Of a stretch of 35,373 nucleotides of DNA, positions 20,311 through 30,110 are shown piece by piece. The position numbers and the translations under genes were made by a program. Within the stretch, counting starts at the first letter, position 1. Every line of letters begins with the position of its first letter. The notes under the pieces were generated by a model. The model had not been told where the DNA came from. It did not search any database and worked only from the letters and a program-made list of their open reading frames with translations. Source of the DNA: Euprymna scolopes (lineage: Eukaryota; Mollusca; Cephalopoda; Sepiida; Sepiolidae); assembly GCA_024364805.1 (NCBI GenBank), contig CM044488.1:69504011-69539383 (forward strand), read 5' to 3'.

Positions 20311-20934
20311 ACATACCACCCTTGCCGGGTGTAGGCCCCTTCCTCCTCTTCCAAGCTATCGTAGTCGGTTCTGAGGTAGGCAACATGTTATGGTTAGCCA
20401 AAGTCAACCCTAATTCCAATTTCGAATACCAATTACTTGTGGGCCTGGTGAAGTTGCCAGATCGCCTTTGATTGTAGAAGGTAGAGAAGAGGGAAGAAAC
20501 TCATGGATGGTGATTGATCTGCATCCACGAACCATCTTCGAGAAGGGTTGTCGACAAGAGTTGGAGATTCAGTTGTTAAAGAAGAGCTTGAATTGATAGT
20601 CTATCCTTATAGTGACAGTGCAGAATACAGTGAGACAGTCATTGTCAAAGACTTATTAAGCTATGCAAATCAACATTTTTGATTTGACTATTCCATAACT
20701 AGTGAAATGAGCTATGACAAGTTGACCTAGGTCAACTCTGAAAGTCATGAGTCAGAAATATGGTTAAACAAGCATTTTCTCATGGCAATAGGTCTCTAAC
20801 CAAAAGGTTACGTAAATGCAAAAGTTTAGAGTAATTATTAAAAACAAGATCAGCATCAACCTTGGTTTTATGAAATTTCCATTTATGACAAGGTTTAAAA
20901 TTATATTATCTAAACTTATATTAAAGTGTGCTTA
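20311..20934. other. No gene recognised
   Basis: Slightly less AT-rich. A plus-strand frame at 20283-20471 spans the SINE tail and has no motif. The segment lies between two SINE-like copies in opposite orientation. Confidence 0.3.
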
Positions 20935-21220
20935 CTTATTTGAATTAGTTGTTTTGTTTTATGGCATATCAATCCTTTTCGAGTTAATAGGGAATCAAAT
21001 AATTTTGGTACAAGTTCTTTATATTCTCAAATTATTCATAGTGTTTGGTTGAGTTGTTTTACAAGAGGAAAGTAGTTTTTAGGTTTGCAGAACATGATTG
21101 AATTTTGCAAAGAGAAATGAAAACGCATCAATTTTTGGTGCATTTTAGGTCAGGAAGCCAATACCTTAAGACAGCCTGATCTGATAGCACCAGTTATTAA
21201 TTTAAAGGCAAATGCTTTAT
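20935..21220 (-). mobile_element. SINE-like repeat, minus strand
   Basis: Starts (as read on plus) with TTTTATGGCATATCAATCC, then GCAGAACATGATTGAATTTTG, TTTTGGTGCATTTTAGG and AAGACAGCCTGATCTG. The blocks match the minus-strand copy at 6597-6890 over about 290 bp. It forms an inverted pair with 20035-20310, with about 620 bp between. Confidence 0.6.
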
Positions 21221-22219
21221 GTTGAAAATTTAGAAACAACTTCTTAATACGACACAAAAAAAGCTGAAAAACGAATTTAAAAAAAAAAAATGAAATAAAT
21301 TAGTGATTAAAAATTAACTGCAAATTTTAACATGTCTTCAATGACAATATCATTCCATGTTGTAGCACAGAAAAAAAAAGACTTGGATGCGAATGGTTTT
21401 AAGTAGAACCAAGTTGTGAAGTGTTCATGTCTTTGTTTACTACACAATCCTATAACTATGACAACAGATCAATTTTAGTGCTAAACTGCCGTTGACTATG
21501 TTTTGATGGGTCAGGTCTTAGATTCTAGCTATATATTCGTCACTGATATCAAAGAATTTATTAGTTTTTTTTTTGTTTTTTTACAATTCATGAACGATGC
21601 CAGTCATTGTATTGCACCTTTCAGATTAAGCAAATATTTTTTGTTATTTTAATTTTTCTGTTTATCTTAAATCTGTTGGTGATCAGATTTGATAAAAAAA
21701 ATGTAAAAAATGTAAATCAAGACTTAGCACTACTAAAACTTGGCACCACGTTTTTGAATCTCCTGAAAATGAACCTTGACTTGCACTTCTGGAATGTGGC
21801 TTTAACTTTCTGGCATCATCTTCATTGACTGGAGAACATCGCCTTTTCAACTGACACTATCGGACATTTTTCAGCACCCAGCATGATTTTTTTATTATTT
21901 ATCTAACTTAAAATTTTTAATTAATTTTCTAATTTTTTACAGGTAAACATCAGAGGCAATATTATTTGATTTTTGTAAGAACACACAAATTACATGATGA
22001 CTTTGTTAATTTGTTAGTTTTTTTTGGTTCAACTCATTTCAAGCAATATTACAGTCTCTATACATGCTATTAATAATTAACCCGAAAGTGTAATTGTCGT
22101 CAAGTGCTTGTTCAGGAGTTTGATACTCAAGGAGTATTTCATTATTACTTATGACATTCATTACAGTTTACATAAAGCTGTGGTCAAAGATAATCTGAAA
22201 AGCTTTACTTTACTAAGAA
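21221..22219. other. No gene recognised
   Basis: AT-rich, with A and T runs and a short block near 21421 (GTGTTCATGTCTTTG) weakly like the start of the Helitron-like family. No recognisable product. Confidence 0.35.
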
Positions 22220-22432
22220 AAGGATTTACTTTTGGCATCCCCTAGCTCTCACTTCTCTTATTTTGTCTTTTAGTCCTCACATTCCATAAGCGATGTTTTT
22301 TGACAAAGGGAAAAAGAATTGCTGCTTCCTCGGACGGAATCTATTCAAATAACACTTTCGTTAGCTAGTTCTTGATCTTGAAGTGGTATTTAAAATAAAA
22401 TTTTTAGCTCCTTCTGCCTTGTCTGGATGTAT
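22220..22432. repeat. Interspersed repeat X, near-identical to 26685-26900
   Basis: Over about 210 bp only about five differences from 26685-26900 were seen by eye, including GGCATCCCCTAGCTCTC versus GGCACCCCCTAACTCTC and TCCTCGGACGG versus TCCTGGGACGG. The diverged copy at 9745 shares the block order. Orientation and class are unknown and no frame is present. Confidence 0.75.
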
Positions 22433-22899
22433 GAATGCGGAGGACGGAGAGCAATTGTTTTAGCATCAGCAGATCTATGATGATTGCAAAAGATTTGAGG
22501 CAAAGTGAATAAACTACTACATTATGAAATGTGCTTTGCAGAAGTGGTTATAGTGTCAAAAGTCCAATACAGTCTGATGACATGTGGTTTATGTGGTAGA
22601 GCCTGTCTGTCAAGGGTTAGTCTACTAAACCACAGAATCCCATGCCAACAACCAAGTATGTAAGTACAAACAGGAGAATACACACAGTGTGTATTTATAT
22701 TATATATGATTTCGTTGATGTTCACACTGTTATCCTTTTATCATCTATGATTTTGTAGGCAGCTATGGATGACAGATGCAATCATAACACATTTGTACAT
22801 CATTGTATTATAGTTACAAACGCTTGCATAATACAAGTATAACTCTCTGAGTCTTCAAAATTATGATACGGTAACATAAGGCAAAATTATCATTTTAGT
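22433..22899. other. No gene recognised
   Basis: No motif or repeat match found before the tandem array. Confidence 0.3.
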
Positions 22900-23395
22900 A
22901 GAGATAACAAGACTTTTGGACTATCCTTTTTGGTTAGAGATANNNNNNNNNNNNNNNNNNNNNNNNNNNNNNNNNNNNNNNNNNNNNNNNNNNNNNNNNN
23001 NNNNNNNNNNNNNNNNNNNNNNNNNNNNNNNNNNNNNNNNNNNNNNNNNNNNNNNNNNNNNNNNNNNNNNNNNNNNNNNNNNNNNNNNNNNNNNNNNNNN
23101 NNNNNNNNNNNNNNNNNNNNNNNNNNNNNNNNNNATTTTTGGACCACCCTATTTTGGTATGGTAACAAGACTTTGGACTATCCTATTTGGTTAGAGATAA
23201 GATTTTTGGACCACCCTATTTTGGTATGATAACAAGACTTTTGAACTATCCTTTTTGGTTAGAGATAAGATTTTTGGACCACCCTATTTTGGTATGGTAA
23301 CAAGACTTTTGGACCACCCTTATTGGCAGGGGTAACAAGACTTTCAGACTACACCATTTGGTATGAGTCATAAATTTCAGACACCCTTTGTATAC
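22900..23395. repeat. Tandem array with dimeric 67-68 bp unit
   Basis: The block AACAAGACTT recurs at 22906, 23164, 23231 and 23299, with a shortened 35-bp step to AACAAGACTTTC at 23334. The 67-68 bp unit is made of two related half-units, one with GGACTATCCTTTTTGG and one with GGACCACCCTATTTTGG. Both contain GGAC.A.CC.TTTTGG, so it probably arose by doubling a roughly 34-bp ancestor. The right end decays into diverged half-units with CAGACTACACC and CAGACACCC. The assembly gap lies inside. Confidence 0.85.
22943..23134. other. Assembly gap (192 N) inside the tandem array
   Basis: A run of N, so no sequence is known. Array units lie on both sides. The spacing from 22906 to 23164 (258 bp) is not a whole number of 67-68 bp units, so the gap length is probably an estimate. 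Any reading frame across it is meaningless. Confidence 0.99.
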
Positions 23396-23609
23396 TATTT
23401 AAATTTTAGAATATGTAGACAAATGCCAGCTCATATTTTACGGCAAGATATTCAGACCACCTTGCGTATATAAAATAGAAACCAGTATTGATGCCATGTT
23501 TACTGGTATGAACTGTGGGCTTAAACATGCTAGGTTTTAATGCTATTAGAGTTGTTGCATCATTTTTAATTGACAACGGTAGTGAGGTCCCTCCTGTGAG
23601 TACCATATT
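23396..23609. other. No gene recognised
   Basis: Short AT-rich spacer between the tandem array and a LINE B copy. Confidence 0.3.
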
Positions 23610-24178
23610 CTAAACCATATCTACCTATATAAGAGCCAGGTACGTCCAAGGATGGAGTACTGTTGACACATCTGGGCTGAAGAATAGACTTCGTAGCCTC
23701 GTAGGGGATGTCCTTTTCTCTTCCCTGCAACCTCTTTCTCACAGAAGAGATGTTGCGAGTCTGTCTCTGCTTTATCGTTATTTTCATGGCAAGTGCTTGT
23801 CTGAGCTCCAATCTATAGTCTCCCCTCGCCAAACTTTCACAAGAAACACTCGTCTGGCTGAAAACACTATCAATAATTTCCCCCACTTTTATCTGTGCCT
23901 AAACCCAAACATAAATTCAATGAACAAAGTTTCTTTCTTAGAACTGCACGCCTGTGGAACTGTCTTTCGTTTGCCTACTTTCCAGCTGACTACAATATGG
24001 TTGTGTTCAAGTCCAACGTAAACAAGTTCTTGATAAGCCATTCCACTTAAGTTAACAAATTTACCGAATTTCCATTACTAACGATTACTACATTTTCCAA
24101 TTAACTATTGTACACTCTTTAACCCTTATCCTTGAGTGGCATCTGGGCCTTGATAAGTGGTGATGCCTATGTCAAAAA
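23610..24178 (+). mobile_element. LINE family B, truncated copy
   Basis: Begins with ATATCTACCTATATAAGAGC, then GGTACGTCCAAGGATGGAGT and ACTGTTGACACATCTGGGC, matching residues LYKSQVCPRMEYC of the copy at 18690. A jump follows after CATCTGGGCT that removes about ten codons. The rest includes TTCCCTGCAACCTCTTTC, GAAGAGATGTTGCGAG, TATTTTCATGGCAAGTGC and GGAACTGTCTTTCG. The 3' end has TGGGCCTTGATAAGTGG and an A-rich tail at 24175-24196. More than one frame is used and it encodes nothing whole. Confidence 0.8.
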
Positions 24179-24714
24179 AAAAACAAAAAAAAAAACAAAT
24201 AATAATATTCTTGTTCATACCAGATTTTTTTTAATGGAAATCATTTTAAATTTTGTTTTGAAAGCTTTTGTTTCTTTTTTTATTTGCAGTCTCGCTTCAA
24301 TGGAATTTTAAAAAGTTTATTCGTTCTTAATTGTTTGTTATCTTTTTATTTTTCATTTTCTATTTCATTAGTGGTTAACCTGGGCAAGTATACATTTATT
24401 GATACTGGTAATGGTTGATGCTTTTTTATTGTGTGAATTTATATTTTGCTTCTTTTTTTTTGTTGTTTGGTTTTGATGTATTAAAATCATCTTTTTCAAA
24501 TTTAAATTAAAAAGGTCGATGAATATGAACTATTTTTTACTTTTCATGTTTATTTTTCAAGCATGCTTTTGTTTGTGCTAGCATTCAAAAAAATATTTCG
24601 TTTCATGTTTCCCTTTATTATTGAAACATTTAATTTTAAAAAATATTTTAATTAAATTACTTCATTTATGATTAGCTAAAAAAAAAAAAAAACTTGAAAG
24701 TAGGGGCATTTACT
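24179..24714. other. No gene recognised
   Basis: T-rich and A-rich sequence; tail of LINE B at the start (24179-24196) and an A-run near 24678. Confidence 0.4.
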
Positions 24715-24974
24715 CCAGCTACTCAATAGGTTTAAACTCATAAGAGATTATTATTATTATTATTATTAAAATTAATAGTAGTATTAGAATGTTTATCCTC
24801 TCCCTTTTATAGAAACCGGCATGCCAAACGGACTTCCTGACAAATTTTTTGCATTTTTTAAATGGAAATCACTCCAGACAAAGCGTGAAACCACTTGATG
24901 CAGGAGCTAGCAAGAAGAAAGATCATTAGATAGGAGATACCTATTTACCTTAATTTCGAAGATCATTAGACAGA
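24715..24974 (-). mobile_element. LINE family C, 3' untranslated part
   Basis: Repeats with 25425-25615 the blocks ATAGGTTTAAACTCATAAG, CATGCCAAA.GGACTT, TAAATGGAAATC.CTCC and CACTTGATG.AGGAGCTA in the same order, so the two form a direct pair. A (TTA)n run lies at 24747-24768. It joins at its right end a sequence that continues, beyond an inserted LINE A, as a C-terminal RT frame. It is therefore read as the 3' end of a minus-strand LINE. Confidence 0.5.
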
Positions 24975-25243
24975 TTTTTTTTTTTTTTTTTTAATATTTT
25001 CACCCCAAACAAGGCACATTGCCACTTTGATGTAGGGGGCTACTATCAGGGACATTAGCTACAGGGGTGAGGAGTTGGGCAGCAAGATGTCGGTTCACGT
25101 TACACTTGAACTTCTGCATGTCAGTACAGTTGGAGAAGCAGGAACCCGGCAGGGAATTCCAAATTCTAGCGGTTCTGGGGAAGAAACTACTGGAGTAGAA
25201 GGCTCTCTTATATTTAGGGATCTCAACTGTGAAGGGGTGGGAT
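24975..25243 (-). mobile_element. LINE family A, 3' end, inserted in LINE family C
   Basis: A T-run of 18 at 24975-24992 is the A-tail on the minus strand. TTTTCACCCCAAACAAGGCAC, CTACTATCAGGGACAT, GCAGCAAGATGTCGGTTCAC and ACTACTGGAGTAGAAGG match the reverse complement of 5640-5845. The copy ends at GGGTGGGAT, so it keeps only the last about 250 bp. ATACCTATTTACCTTAATTT occurs just upstream (24937) and just after (25242), giving a flank duplication that is separated from the T-run by 18 bp. Confidence 0.8.
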
Positions 25244-25380
25244 ACCTATTTACCTTAATTTTGAAAAGAATAAGGTTGTAGGTAGGAGAAAAACAATCAG
25301 CAGGAATAGAGTTCCACAATCTTGCAGTTCTTGAAAAGAAGCTACTTGAATAGGAAGTTGTATTACAATGAGATACCAAG
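25244..25380 (-). mobile_element. LINE family C, RT C-terminal end
   Basis: The minus frame reads SYSSSFFSRTARLWNSIPAD, CFSPTYNLILFKIKVNRY, the same protein plan (SFF.RT..LWNS.P...F) as the last 50 residues of families A and B. Its bases do not match either. The frame then runs out of C into the antisense of inserted LINE A. The rest of the LINE is missing upstream. Confidence 0.65.
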
Positions 25381-25424
25381 ACAACAAATGTATGGAGACC
25401 ACTAGATTAACGATTTGAAAGTTT

Positions 25425-25615
25425 GCTTAATAGGTTTAAACTCATAAGTGTTTATCATTAAAATTAGTTATAAAAACAATATTAGAATTTCCATCTTATT
25501 ATAACGTCCGACATGCCAAATGGACTTTCTATCAAATTTGGTACAATCTTTTCTGTATTTTTTTAAAATGGAAATCGCTCCTAACAAGACATGAGGTCAC
25601 TTGATGTAAGGAGCT
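25425..25615 (-). repeat. LINE family C 3' part, second copy
   Basis: Shares ordered blocks with 24715-24935: AATAGGTTTAAACTCATAAG, CGACATGCCAAATGGACTT, AAATGGAAATCGCTCC and TCACTTGATGTAAGGAGCTA. It lacks a coding part. Confidence 0.55.
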
Positions 25616-25846
25616 AACAAGAACGAAAGAAAATTATCTGTCATAAAAAAAACAAGAGAGGAAAACAGGCAGCAGAAAAAGTTCGGGCTGGAACAAAAGA
25701 AACTGAATAGATCAGACAATTCTGAAAAACACATACCATAATAGTTTTTATAAAAATAGACTGAGACTAACAACATCATGTCCGATCAATAATTTGTGAG
25801 CTTAGAAATGTTTTTAGTAGAATTATTGATAGTAGTACCTTTCTCA
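25616..25846. other. No gene recognised
   Basis: Short unmatched interval with a minus-strand frame of 60 codons lacking motifs. Confidence 0.3.
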
Positions 25847-26640
25847 TTCTGAAGGTCCCATAGATTCAATTGATCTTATAGCATTAAGTGGAATGGATGG
25901 CCTGAACCATTCCATGACAGGATACTAGTCTGTCACCAGTTATACTTCCCTGGTTGGAATGTTTGCTTACAGCACCTGGAATTTTACAATGTTCACCCAC
26001 GTACTAAGAATGTCACTTAACTTTGACAGAAATCTAGACGCCAACATAATTTAGTCTTAACATGCCCCCCCCCCCAATTATACACTGCTAAAGTTGGCCC
26101 AATTCTGTCAAATACCTTAAGAGTCTATAAAATATTAATAAGAATTAATCGAATAAGTTTATCTTTTTTAAAAAGATTTTTCATTGAGTTTTTTTTTTAA
26201 TGGAACCCCTTTCAATTCATGTTATGGCTCCTTATAAATAGGAGTGGTAGGGAGTTATAGGGGATCAAATGGTTAATAACACAGACTACATACCTGGATG
26301 TGCCAAGTTCGAATCCAGTTCATTCCATAGAAACACTTTCATCACACTCACACTTGATATTGTGCCCAACTTCGTGGAAAAGAAGTAAACACAATCAATA
26401 AGAGCCGGAATTGTTCACTGGAAAAGTTTTCTCACCAAATCTAAACTAAATTTAAACCAAAAAGTTTTACAGACTCCTTAATTCTAAACAAAAGCACAGC
26501 ACTTTAAATATCCTGCAATTAGTTCTCAACTCCATATAATTAAAATATTTCAAAATCCATAACTTCAGTTGTGTAAACAAAACTTTAACATTTTTCCACA
26601 TAGCATGTGTTGATTTTGACATTTTAAGCATTTTTGAGTG
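25847..26640. repeat. Interspersed repeat Y, left copy (contains tRNA-like segment)
   Basis: TGACAGGATACTAGT, TCACCAGTTATACTTCC and TTGGAATGTTTGCTT near 25915-25970 recur in order at 29505-29560. ATCCATAACTTCAGT and GTGTAA near 26558 recur at 29980. Two blocks in the same order, 640-700 bp apart here and about 470 bp apart at the other copy, point to one repeat with differing interior. A tRNA-like segment at 26258-26345 lies in the interior of this copy only. A C-run of 10 lies at 26065. Confidence 0.5.
26258..26345 (+). repeat. tRNA-like segment (SINE head)
   Basis: AAATGGTTAATAACACAGAC gives an A-box-like D arm, and AGTTCGAATCC is a full B box, about 45 bp apart. GGATGTGCC before the B box would form a variable-arm region. 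A body follows with CACTTTCATCACACTCACAC. Degraded arms rule out a working tRNA. Confidence 0.55.
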
Positions 26641-26684
26641 TAAGCACTTTTCACTTATTAAAATTATTAGAAAATAGACGTTGG

Positions 26685-26900
26685 ATTAACTTTTGGCACC
26701 CCCTAACTCTCACTTCTCTTATTTTGTCTTTTAGTCCTCACATTCCATAAGCGATGTTTTTTGACAAAGGGAAAAAGAATTGCTGCTTCCTGGGACGGAA
26801 TCTATTCAAATAACACTTTCGTTAGCTAGTTCTTGATCTTGAAGTGGTATTTAAAATAAAATTTTTAGCTTCTTATGCCTTGTCTGGAGCGATTTTCATA
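26685..26900. repeat. Interspersed repeat X, second near-identical copy
   Basis: Nearly identical to 22220-22432, 4.5 kb upstream and in the same direction. The block ATTCCATAAGCGATG, GACAAAGGGAAAAAGAATT and TAACACTTTCGTTAGCTAG are exact in both. Confidence 0.75.
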
Positions 26901-27271
26901 GAATACTGATCTTGATTTTTTTTTTCCTTAACTTGTATAGAATTGTCCTTTAAACCCATTATTTGCAATCCACTCGTAGTAATGTTCATTAATTCAACCC
27001 ATTAACATTTATCCTCCAGTGATATTTGGGATTTACTAAGAATTGACTCAGTGTCAAAATAAAAACAAATGAAAAAAAAAATAAGGCAAAAATTTAAATG
27101 TTTCTTTTATTTTTCTCCACTTTTCCTCTTGGGTATTCTTCCTTTTCAACTATTTTTGTTTCTTTATATTATTCTTCTTGGTTTCATTATTTGATGTAGA
27201 CTTGTTTAAACCTTGCAAATCCGGTTTATACACACACACACATATAATACACACACACACACACACTCATA
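26901..27271. other. Spacer with (CA)n microsatellite at 27230-27266
   Basis: AT-rich. CACACACACACATATAATAC followed by a CA-run sits just before the Tc1 element's TA flank at 27270-27271. Confidence 0.6.
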
Positions 27272-27545
27272 CACTCCTGATAAAAAATTTAAGACCACTT
27301 GAAAATCTTTAAAAGGAAACCTTTTTGTTTTTAAAGATAGATTTTAAACTCCTCCCACTTAAGGTTACCAATACTACAATCTAAAAGGTTATGGAAAAAA
27401 AAAGCTACATTCCAAACATTTAATTCAGAAATTTACATTTTTATTAAACGAGACATTTTATACTTGATCAAAATTATAAGACCAGGTTATAATTTTTTTT
27501 TTTAGTTCAGTTACAGATTAGCAATCACTGCATAAAGGTGTCACC

Positions 27546-27780
27546 ATGCCTAAAGCAAGAAAACTTACCGAAGTTGATTGTGTTCGAATTCTAGATTTCC
27601 ATAAGCAAGGTTTGTCACAGCAGGCAATCACAGTGAAGGTAAATCGCAGTAAAACTGATTTGCAACTTTCTAAAGAATTATTATAATTATGGAAAAGCAA
27701 AATCCACACAAACTTCTCCTGCATTTCTTCTAATCAAATTAAGGCAGTAACAGATGTTGATTGTGGTAACAATCAGACGA
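27546..27780 (+). pseudogene. Tc1-type transposase N-terminal HTH remnant
   Basis: Starting ATG at 27546, the frame reads MPKARKLTEVDCVRILDFHK, QGLSQQAITVKVNRSKTDL, matching the first helix-turn-helix that binds the inverted repeats in Tc1/mariner transposases. It soon stops near 27684. The start lies about 55 bp inside the left inverted repeat. The second HTH was not convincingly located. Confidence 0.7.
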
Positions 27781-27789
27781 CAATTATGA

Positions 27790-28590
27790 CAAAATAAAAA
27801 GCATAAACGAATTTCTTGCCTGCTTCCACGTCACAAGCTGGATCAATTAAGGTTTGATTCGTGAATATAGTGTAATGTGACCCTTTGGGCTGTGATCATA
27901 GTGTAGTATCTGTTTACTGTGGCAAGCAGAGCTAAAGGTCAAAACATTATTGATTCGAGCGACGGCGGGTCGCTGGATCAATTATCATGATTAGAAAAAT
28001 AAACAATTAAATTGGGAAAAAAATGATTAACACAATATAATAATATCACAAAAGGAATGTGAAAATAGATGTAAACATGATTTTTGGGTTTGCATAAACA
28101 AATAACTAGATTGGGGTTACATCAGCTGTTGATCTGAGACACATAATGAGAGACATGATGAAATGTAGATTTGGGGAGATTCTAGGCAGTCGTTAGCTGG
28201 ATATCAGAAGGAACAGACGACTCAAGAGGGGATTTGGTCTCTCCATGGCGCAGGGGGTGGCATCATCTCAGGCAGCCAAGATGTAAAAACGTGTAATCTC
28301 TGAAGATGCTGGCTGGATCATGAAAATAAATGTTTGTAAATAATTCAGGTATGTGTTGTTATTTATATCTGTTAAAAAGAACTGTTTGTCTACAATTGTT
28401 ACGATACGTCAACGTCAATCATTTCCTATTAAAACTGTTGCATAAATGTTAAAATATACACACTAGACGATCAACTAAATGATACGACGTATATACGTAC
28501 ATGCATTTACACGTACATGAATATACAGAGAAAATATAAAACTCAACTATTCAACATGTACGTCGTTATAGAACGTATTCATTCACACAA
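27790..28590. other. Unexplained segment inside the Tc1 element
   Basis: About 800 bp between HTH and DDE pieces, about 500 bp more than expected. It includes GACGGCGGGTCGCTGGATCA, a T/A-rich stretch and a run of CGT-rich short blocks (e.g. ACGTATATACGTACATG) near 28487-28505. No frame matches transposase and no clean target duplication was seen. Confidence 0.35.
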
Positions 28591-28597
28591 CGTAACA

Positions 28598-29075
28598 ATG
28601 GGACGTTGTAAAGTGGAAGAAAGTCTTGTTTTCCGATGAGGAAAAATTTAATCTAAATGGTGCTGATGGTTTCCAAAGATATTGGCATAATGAAAACATG
28701 TCTCCAAAAATTTTCTACACACGTTATAGTGGTAGAGGGTTTCTAATAGTATGGGGTGCCTTTTCTTACAGAGGGACGATGGAGCTCCAGGTGATGCCAG
28801 GTCGTTAGACAGCGGCTGGTTATGTTAGTATGCTACAAAAAGCATCGTAAGAAAATGGGGTCCATCTCTTGGAACATCTTGCATGCTCACCGGATTTGAC
28901 CCCCAATTGAAAATGTTTGGGGATAGATGACAAGAGATATTTATCAAAATGGGAAGCAATATTCAACAAAAAATGAACTTCTGTGAAGCATCTTCAGAAT
29001 CTGGAACAACATCCCCCGCATCTTAATGAAAACGCTTATTTCTAACATGCCCTAAAAAAATTTTCAAGTCATCAA
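28598..29075 (+). pseudogene. Tc1-type transposase catalytic remnant
   Basis: The frame WDVVKWKKVLFSDEEKFNLN, ADGFQRYWHNENMSP and FLIVWGAFSYRGTMELQVMP carries the first catalytic Asp of the DDE triad (FSDE). It stops at 28808. A later stretch, in another frame, reads PPIENVWG followed after a stop by MTRDIYQNGKQYSTKNELL, bearing the Glu of the usual PIENVWG motif. The second Asp segment (LDWPARSPDLNP) is degraded: ILHAHRI stands in place of the usual WPARSPDL. Several stops make it a relic. Confidence 0.8.
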
Positions 29076-29474
29076 AACCAGTGAATGATGGAACGCTTAT
29101 CGAATTTGGTTGTTGAATGTTTTCATACACTTTTCGTACAATTTCATAGAATTTATACCCCTGGTGTCATAATTTTGATCAAATGTAAAATACCTCGTTT
29201 TAGAAAAATGCAAATTTCTGAATTAAATTTTTAGAATGTAGCTTTTTCTGTCATAACTTTTAAAGTTGTAGTATTGGTAACCTTAAGTGGAAGGAGTTTT
29301 AAAATCTATCCTTAAAAAAGCTTTCTTTTTAAAGATTTTCAAGTCGTTTTTGATTTTTGATTAGGAGTGTATAAACAGGATTTGAATGCAAAATGTGATA
29401 AAAGTTCAATTTCTTCAAATTGAAAAATTAGAAAAAGAAAATACAAAAATTCCTATTCCACAATTCAATTCTGA

Positions 29475-30110
29475 AAACTTAAGTGAAATAGCTTGAACCA
29501 TCCCGTGACAGGATACTAGTATTTCACCAGTTATACTTCCTTGATTGGAATGTTTGCTTTTACCCCCTGGAATTCTTAAACGGTCCCCCACGTACTAACA
29601 AGGCACCATGTTACTTAACTTTGGTTATCTGTCAGGAATCAGAATGAAAAGACGTAAATTTGATTCTGTAATTTGCTTCTAAAATTTATTTTAATTCAAA
29701 TTAGGCAAATATAATATTATGTAATTAAATGGATTAGGTTAATGGTAAATTAAAAACTATCCAACTCGCGTTTATCACGTTTTGCCCTCAAACTCTTCAA
29801 ATCTTAATGTGTAGAACATCTTGAAATAGTTCATAGCTCAAGTGTAAACCACACATCATTGATATCACCGAGTCATTCATCCACACTCTACTACTAGCGT
29901 TCCTATACATAGATTACTCTAAATATTTTTATGAATTTCACTTATTAAACCCCCCACTTCTTAATAACTTTATAATCCATAACTTCAGTCGTGTAATTTA
30001 TTTTCAAACACTTTTTACTATATCAAAATACTTTTGATTGACTTGAAGTATTTTTCTGATTTTTTGTACTTATTAAGTGTCTCGATGTGTGAGTATTACA
30101 AATCTATCTT
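29475..30110. repeat. Interspersed repeat Y, right copy
   Basis: Matches repeat Y at 25847-26640 in the two blocks described there (TGACAGGATACTAGT and ATCCATAACTTCAGT) and again in a TTCACTTATTAAA block. The Tc1 element and one repeat X copy lie between the two Y copies. No coding potential. Confidence 0.5.

Larger units (their letters stand above)
27272..29369 (+). mobile_element. Tc1/mariner DNA transposon, broken
   Basis: Left end CACTCCTGATAAAAA and right end (reverse complement) CACTCCTAATCAAAA match, and TA stands on both sides (27270-27271 and 29370-29371), the expected Tc1 target duplication. Inverted repeats run about 215 bp (27272-27490 and 29155-29369) with shared blocks CACTTAAGGTTACCAATAC and TTGATCAAAATTAT. 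Total 2098 bp, longer than the usual 1.2-1.7 kb, because about 800 bp separates the N-terminal and DDE pieces where roughly 250-300 bp is expected. The transposase is interrupted by several stops and shifts, so it is not functional. Confidence 0.9.

Noticed and set aside
22890-23229. Frames of about 92-99 codons across 22890-23229
   Set aside because: They consist mostly of the N gap and repeat units.
22900-23395. CRISPR-like array
   Set aside because: Units are continuous tandem repeats without unique spacers, in a eukaryotic context.
25075-25281. Plus-strand frame starting MGSKMSVHVTLELLHV
   Set aside because: It is the antisense of the LINE A C-terminus; the same false frame appears at 31418 and, on the minus strand, at 5457-5753.
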